DNA from: Actinostola sp. cb2023
Lineage: Eukaryota; Cnidaria; Anthozoa; Actiniaria; Actinostolidae
Direction of reading: 5' to 3'
Length of the DNA: 64,000 nucleotides
Assembly: GCA_033675265.1 (NCBI GenBank)
Contig: JAUJYZ010000767.1
Location: 1 to 64,000 of the forward strand
Each line of letters opens with the position of its first letter. Position 1 is the stretch's first letter. Shown piece after piece: positions 58,801-64,000 of this stretch. The position numbers and the translations under genes were made by a program. The notes beneath the pieces are model-generated. The model searched no databases, was not told where the DNA came from, and saw only the letters and a program-made list of their open reading frames with translations.

Positions 58801-59313
58801 AGTGCTACTTAGACGAACATCGATCGAAGTTTAATTTAGCTGAAACTTCACTGAAATAATCTCAAAGAGCCATACAATTACTGGTTAATGTGTCAGTGAG
58901 GTCATCTACTCAACCATAACAATCAACACAGCTTCACTCCATACATTTCTTTGTGTTTAGTTTCTTGAATTATTTTATTTCTATGAAGCTAAAAGTTTGG
59001 GTGAAGGAGTTTTCTTACATTATTTGTGCTTAGGATTGATTGTCTGACCAGTTGTCTTCAATGCAGAGCTGTTATCTGAACAAAACATTGAGATATTTTG
59101 ACTCACAAAATACAAAGAAATGTATGGAGCTGAATGTTGGGTTGAGTACATGTAGATGACGTCACTGACTCCTCTAAAGATACATGAAAATATAGTACTT
59201 CCCTCTGGAATTTCGAAAAAAGATTTTCACTAGTTATTATTAGACCCTTGAAGAATTATTCAATGAAGTTTCAGCTAAATTAAACTTCGATCGATTTTCG
59301 TCTAAGTAGCACT
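58801..59313. mobile_element. 513-bp MITE with TTAA duplication
   Basis: AGTGCTACTTAGACGAA at the left and its reverse complement at the right, flanked by TTAA (58797-58800, 59314-59317). Arms exceed 50 bp. A second inner inverted pair (GTCATCTACTCAACC / GGTTGAGTACATGTAGATGAC) makes a long hairpin. Confidence 0.85.
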
Positions 59314-59592
59314 TTAAGGTATTTTATATGATCTTGTTAAGGTTGTAAAATTTTAACAATATCTTATTAAGATCTTTTAAAATGTCTTTTAAAAGATTCC
59401 TTTGAAATATTTTATAAGATCTTGTTAAGATCAGAAAACTTAACAAGATCTTATTAAGATCTTAAGGGTGGACTAACATTTCGTTACTATGCAACCGTGT
59501 TGCTATGGGGTTTTACATGTCTTCAATTCTTTAGCTTTGTTGAGGATTTTTTTCTGAAATTTTGATATTTTATAGCCATGTTAAACATCCTA

Positions 59593-60471
59593 CAGTACCG
59601 ATCGAAGCTAACCTCAAACGCGAAGTTAACATATGTTAACGCAAAGTAAACACCGGCGTGCATTTGGAGTTAACGCAAAACTAACGCAAAGCAAACCCTG
59701 CCGATGTTTGCGTTTGTTTAGTGTTTAGTAAATGAACGCAAAGCAAACCCAAAGCAAACTATTCTATTCTAAACTCGAATGGATTTCATTTTCGAAAGCA
59801 TTCAAATATCGTTTATATTTACAATGTAATACCAATTCAGTACAGTTTACCGTAAATGTACAAAATAAATGCACACACAAAATACACAAAATCAAAGGTC
59901 ATCAAACACACTTCAGCAAACTGAAAGCGAGCAAAATTAGCCGAACCTAAAACGATTTCTGTGTCGAAATCTCATTGCCAGAGGAGATGAATTCAAAGTC
60001 ATTTTCGATAAAAGATGATAAAACCAACTAGACATCGACTAGACACTTGGTGCCGAGATCTGTCACGTTACGTCACACAAAGAAACCGCTAATCAGATGA
60101 CAAGAGAGCAATGGCGGATCGTAGCGAATGGCTTCGCAAAGTTTGTTCTTCAAAGTCCGAAAAGTTAAATGTACCAGTCGAAGATCAAGAAAATATTTAC
60201 CTTATTGAGAAATTGCAATTTAATCCGTCCAAATATGTACAAATATGACAATTCAGAACCAGAAATCTTCCTTTTGTTTCCGTTGTAAATTCACACATTC
60301 ATTTACGTTCGTTCGACCTTCGGCTCGGGTTTGTTTACTTTGTTCTTCTCGAGCGTGCGTTTGTTCTGAGTTAACTCCAAACAAACGCAAAGCAAACACT
60401 GGCAAACTCTGCGTTCGTTTGGAGTTAACGCAAAACAAACGCGCGTTTGAGGTTAGTTTCGATCGGTACTG
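59593..60471. mobile_element. 879-bp TA-flanked TIR element
   Basis: CAGTACCGATCGAAGCTAAC at 59593 and a near reverse complement ending at 60471, flanked by TA. CAAACGCAAAGCAAACACT-type subterminal repeats occur in both arms. TA duplication and CAG tip suggest Tc1/mariner-type mobilisation. Short ORFs inside are unsupported. Confidence 0.8.
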
Positions 60472-60561
60472 TACTTCTCTCTAGGTGTTTTAAATTTCGT
60501 TTTAGCAGAAATGAGCAAGCATACAATTTATGAATTGAAAGTCATAAAATTCGCGCATCTC

Positions 60562-61456
60562 CAATCTCGTCCCCAGAGCCTGCGTTACTTTCGACCAGCG
60601 GCAAAGAACGTAGGCTCTGGCATAATCCATTTTTGAGACAATTTGATTGGCTATTCCATTTTAGAAACTACGCACGCGCAAGATTCCGGAAATGAAATAT
60701 ATCCAATGAAAATTGAGTTGTCAAAACAACCCGGTGTCCCAACTTCCGTTCAAAACAAAAAGTAACATTTTTCAACGGTTTCATTGACATGTTATTTTCA
60801 ACATGTCGCCTCGATCTGCAATATTAAAATATCAAAGCACAGAGAAAAATCCAGTTTATCTAAGCTTATGTGTATCTCGAAGTGTCTTGAAAAGTTTTCA
60901 AACGAAGCTCAAAATTTACACGAAGAGTGATGGTTATTCAAAGAACATATGTCGATCGTAAATCTAATATTCTTTAGGCTAGCAACTGAAAGGCGGTGCC
61001 AATCGAGGTGCTTACGAAGGCGAAAGATTCAAAAGAAATACATTTGAAGGAGAGACAACAATAACCAGAGAAGATGAAGATGATAGATTCAAATAAATAA
61101 CTGATATGTAAAGTAGACACGAGTAAATATAAACCCGTAGGAAGAACTGTTCGCGTATCCTTCTGCTGTAAAACCACTGCTTTTAATAAAGACTTCAGAT
61201 ACTGCGCTTCTTTCACTGTTATATCTTCTTTACCAAGTGCTTTTAAAGCGTACTCTACTCCCTAATGAAACCTTTCGAAGGATTCCACTGAAACTGAATC
61301 GACAATTTGAATCGACAACAACCAACTGCCCAGTTTACTTGCGCATGCGCTCTAAAACCGGAAGAACAAGAAATCCTGTTCCCAAAAAATGGATTATGCC
61401 AGAGCCTACGTTCTCGCCGCTGGTCGAAAGTAACGCAGGCTCTGGGGACGAGATTG
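60562..61456. mobile_element. 895-bp MULE-like element carrying a helicase-like exon
   Basis: CAATCTCGTCCCCAGAGCC at 60562 and its reverse complement ending at 61456, arms about 72 bp, with a perfect 9-bp duplication GCGCATCTC (60553-60561, 61457-61465). The tip is a variant of those at 21403 and 43200. The interior carries the minus-strand exon described at 61135-61261. Confidence 0.9.
61135..61261 (-). pseudogene. RecQ/DEAD-like helicase exon fragment
   Basis: A 127-bp exon with acceptor CATTAG and donor GTTTAT. It encodes 42 codons ending QQKDTRTVLPTG, the start of the Walker A wording (VLPTGxGKS) of RecQ-type superfamily 2 helicases, preceded by the KALG...KEAQY pattern seen ahead of it. 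The rest of the helicase is absent; the GKS half would be on the next exon. Either a captured gene fragment or the remnant of a larger parent element that encodes a helicase. Confidence 0.5.
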
Positions 61457-62131
61457 GCGCATCTCCTACTTGGGTACAACAGGAAAATCAAAACGTCTTT
61501 GCTGCATAATAATTGTTATGCCAAATGACAGAATAGAGAACTGTCTAAACATTTTCGTTTGATTCTTTTCCGAAATCCATCAATTCAATGCTGAAAAAGA
61601 ACGGTAAATTTAACAAGACTTCACTGCGCATGCGCAGATTCTCGTTTTCAAAAACCTTCAAAATTTTCGAGCACGTTCACTGAGGGTTATTTTTTTCTAA
61701 CCTAGAATATCAACAACGACCTAGTCAACATTGCTGAGCATGCTTTTTAAAGACAATATGACAAGTTATGGAATTTAATCCTTAAAAAACAGCCAAATCC
61801 ATGCTTAGTTGTCTGCTGCTTGTGTTGTAGAACAAATGTATAATCATAGATTTACAGTATCTTATAAATCCTTGGAAAAAAAGAGCGTTTTCTGTTTTGA
61901 TGACGTCATTGTGACGTATTTTGGTGACGTCATGCTATGACAAAGCTTTCTCTCTTACAATCACTTCCTATAGGTCCCTTCTCTTCTCTTTGAATTTTTT
62001 GATTTTTTTGAGGTTTCAAATTTTCCTTAGCAACGGTCGAAATAAATATGTTAGTCCACCCTTAACCCAATAAAACATCTTAGATCAATCTTATAAGATC
62101 TTGTAAGATCTTAACAAGATTTCTACCTGGG

Positions 62132-62750
62132 AAGGGCTGCTTCTCAATATTAACATTAACTTTGACACAAAGAAGAAATTGAAATTAATCAAGGAAACTT
62201 TTTTTTAAAACTTTAGGCGAACGATGAACAATTTAACCAACTTTAAAGGAGAACTCCACTATTTTACGATCTTTTTATATATGATAGGTATTATGACACT
62301 TAACTTGTTTGCAAAGTTTCATTGTCCTACCTTGCAATAAAGTCGAGAAATAATTCTTGGAAGTAACGATAAATCGCTGACATGGAGGCCGCCATCTTGA
62401 ACACTCTTCTGAATCTGCAAGCAGTCAGCGGTTATCTATCGTGACGTCACTGCGCGCTCGGTGCCTGGGGCATTAGCGCGAAATACGAAAAAAATAGCTG
62501 TAGTCGCTTTCTTATCGTACTTCTTTGGTTTATAAATCCAGGAACCATGCAATGCGGCATCTTGCTTTTAAATCTCGATTTATAAACCAAAGAAGTACGA
62601 TAAGAAACACGGCGATTCTTTCAGCCGTCTACTAGACCATGGTCCTTTGCGAGCGCACACACGAATTACCATGAACCTTTGCGACGATAATACCCAAATG
62701 ATCGCGGGCGCTACCCAAAGAGCATGCGCATTTGCATTCAAGTTTTCAAA
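62132..62750. other. Upstream region of the 62751 gene, with a hairpin
   Basis: TTTCTTATCGTACTTCTTTG near 62508 and its reverse complement near 62587-62607 form a 100-bp hairpin. A TTAAAGGAGAACT MITE end lies near 62244. The promoter cannot be placed. Confidence 0.55.
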
Positions 62751-63722
62751 ATGGCGGATGTTTTTCCTCCTCCCGATGTCCTGAAGGCCTTCTACAGAGA
62801 CTCCTTGGCGAATTTAAGAAGACTAATTGTGAAAAAAATTATAAATTTGAATGTAGCAAAGTCTAATATTGATAACCCATACAAGAGAGAAGTTGAAATT
62901 AGTGATATTCATCGGATTATCTTTGCTGCAACGCTTGGATCAAAGTTTAACGAAGAAGAAAAGATAACTTGTGGTCAAAATGGAGTGTGGGAATTTACAG
63001 TGTGCGGACTGGACAGGGTGAAGGCACTGCTAGGGTCAGAAATATTGATTCGTTGCCACTCAGGCGGGGATTTGACCATGATATGTCCATGGGGTGTTAT
63101 ATTGAAAGATATTGAAGAACATAACATCAAAAAACTGTCGCTAGTTGTACCAATTAGAAATGTTCATGTGGAAGAGTCCGAGGCTGCAAAAGTTCTAGTC
63201 TTTGCTCCTTGCGGAGGACCTGATCCAGATTCTGGTAGTCTGCCTGATGGCGTAGCAAGTACATCTGTGGAGGAACTTGTTGGCACTATAAATAGCAAAC
63301 TTTTTCCTCTTCGAAAAGTGGAAAGTAATGTAAATGTTAAAAGGGGTGACAACTACGTAAGTGTACCCACAAGTGCAAATATTATTGAGCATGATATCAT
63401 ACAGATAAGGGGAGAACAGAGAAGAGTAAAGACAGCAGGACCAGATGCTTTTATTTACGGGAGAGATCTGTTAACAGTGGACACCCCATTTCAGAGAAAT
63501 GCAAATACTCATCAATTTTACTGTGCCAAAGTACCAATACTTTGGGGAAGAATGGTTATTTTACCTGTTGAGGCTGTGAAATCATATAGGCCAGTGTGTT
63601 TTAAGTTCAAAAAAATTAATGAAAACAATCATGGCACTTTATCTGTTTCCTATTACAATGCATGTATCAATGACAATGGCTTCCTCATACATAATGTGGC
63701 AGTAACAGAGGGGGATATTTGA
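62751..63722 (+). CDS. Intact single-exon gene, function unknown
   Basis: ATG 62751 in a good animal start context (TTCAAAATGGCGG) is preferred over the in-frame upstream ATG at 62724. It encodes about 323 residues from MADVFPPPDVLKAF to a TGA at 63720-63722. Composition is globular. Cysteines are scattered, with no signal peptide, membrane segment or motif that I recognise. It is the only long uninterrupted non-repetitive plus-strand ORF near the right end and codon use looks host-like. Single-exon structure could mean a retrocopy or a first large exon. Confidence 0.65.
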   Translation: MADVFPPPDVLKAFYRDSLANLRRLIVKKIINLNVAKSNIDNPYKREVEISDIHRIIFAATLGSKFNEEEKITCGQNGVWEFTVCGLDRVKALLGSEILIRCHSGGDLTMICPWGVILKDIEEHNIKKLSLVVPIRNVHVEESEAAKVLVFAPCGGPDPDSGSLPDGVASTSVEELVGTINSKLFPLRKVESNVNVKRGDNYVSVPTSANIIEHDIIQIRGEQRRVKTAGPDAFIYGRDLLTVDTPFQRNANTHQFYCAKVPILWGRMVILPVEAVKSYRPVCFKFKKINENNHGTLSVSYYNACINDNGFLIHNVAVTEGDI

Positions 63723-64000
63723 TGGTACATGTAACTCCACTGTATACATTGGTAACTCCACAAGACTGTTATACACAGCTACATGTAACAGTGTTTTGCA
63801 GCTAACAGTCACATGCTGGATATAAACCACAAATAGCAAATGAAATGAGCTTGTGAGGCTTCACTGGAGTGCAAACAAATTTCAAAAATGTTGTTAAAGT
63901 TTGACAATCAATTCAAGGTGGAATTAGCATCTACAAACAGCTACATGTAAGTCTTGCTAATAACATTACTGATCTCCTAAAAAAGGATTTTTCAGTTACT
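63723..64000. other. Downstream flank
   Basis: No clear polyadenylation signal or further gene seen. Confidence 0.4.

Larger units (their letters stand above)
59466..62061. mobile_element. 2.6-kb element with TTAA duplication (Kolobok-like), non-autonomous
   Basis: GGGTGGACTAACAT at the left and ATGTTAGTCCACCC at the right, flanked by TTAA (59462-59465, 62062-62065). TTAA with purine-rich GGG tips fits Kolobok better than piggyBac. It contains the two elements below and otherwise no gene. Confidence 0.75.
56978..62131. mobile_element. 5.2-kb TIR element containing nested elements
   Basis: CCCAGGTGGAAATCTT at 56978 and a near-perfect reverse complement ending at 62131, arms about 41 bp, rich in AAGATCTT palindromes that also recur inside (58540-58810, 59320-59465). 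Without the nested inserts its own sequence is about 2 kb. No transposase was recognised. No target duplication could be confirmed. Confidence 0.7.

Noticed and set aside
61237..61528. Two overlapping plus-strand ORFs over the end of the 895-bp element
   Set aside because: They cross the inverted arm and target duplication and oppose the helicase-like exon; no domain seen.

Overview
The window looks like a piece of an animal nuclear genome, most probably a cnidarian and, as a best guess, an anthozoan (coral or anemone). Genes have GT-AG introns, coding density is very low, and the coding DNA belongs to element families I associate with cnidarian genomes: Polinton/Maverick, DIRS-like tyrosine-recombinase retrotransposons, Mutator-like (MULE) elements and C2H2/DDE transposons. 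No bacterial operons, rRNA genes or CRISPR arrays were seen. Species cannot be fixed from sequence alone.

Layout. 1-7.0 kb: a 7-kb DNA transposon with about 490-bp terminal inverted repeats (TIRs) and a multi-exon, frameshifted transposase on the minus strand. 7.2-8.5 kb: two tandem-repeat blocks. 8.5-16.6 kb: two Polinton copies joined in opposite orientation (polymerase, integrase, capsid, ATPase and small proteins), all decaying. 16.6-18 kb: AT-rich tandem repeats. 20.2-39.6 kb: one DIRS-like element in three pieces (reverse transcriptase, RNase H, tyrosine recombinase), all on the plus strand and in order. It is split by a 12.3-kb TIR element at 21403-33732 with a perfect 9-bp target duplication, and again by repeats at 34.4-38.5 kb. 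39.6-43 kb: small TIR elements. 43200-55380: a 12.2-kb MULE-like element with matching TIRs, a near-perfect 9-bp target duplication, inverted 7-bp minisatellite arms, and a multi-exon MULE/SWIM transposase pseudogene on the minus strand. 55.7-56.3 kb: the first two exons of a host gene encoding a signal peptide and an immunoglobulin V-like domain without the canonical cysteines. 57-62.1 kb: elements nested up to three deep, including an 895-bp element carrying a helicase-like exon. 62.75-63.72 kb: an intact single-exon gene of unknown function.

Main point. Elements at 21403-33732, 43200-55380 and 60562-61456 start and end with variants of C(A/T)TCTCGTnCCCAGAG and have 9-bp target duplications. 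They appear to be one MULE-like superfamily that here includes two 12-kb giants, a coding copy and a short copy with a gene fragment. Many other small elements show TTAA, TA or TTA target duplications, consistent with Kolobok/piggyBac-like, Tc1/mariner-like and PIF/Harbinger-like families. Only the immunoglobulin-like gene and the 62751-63722 gene look like host genes. All family names come from motif recognition and terminal structure read by eye, not from database searches.
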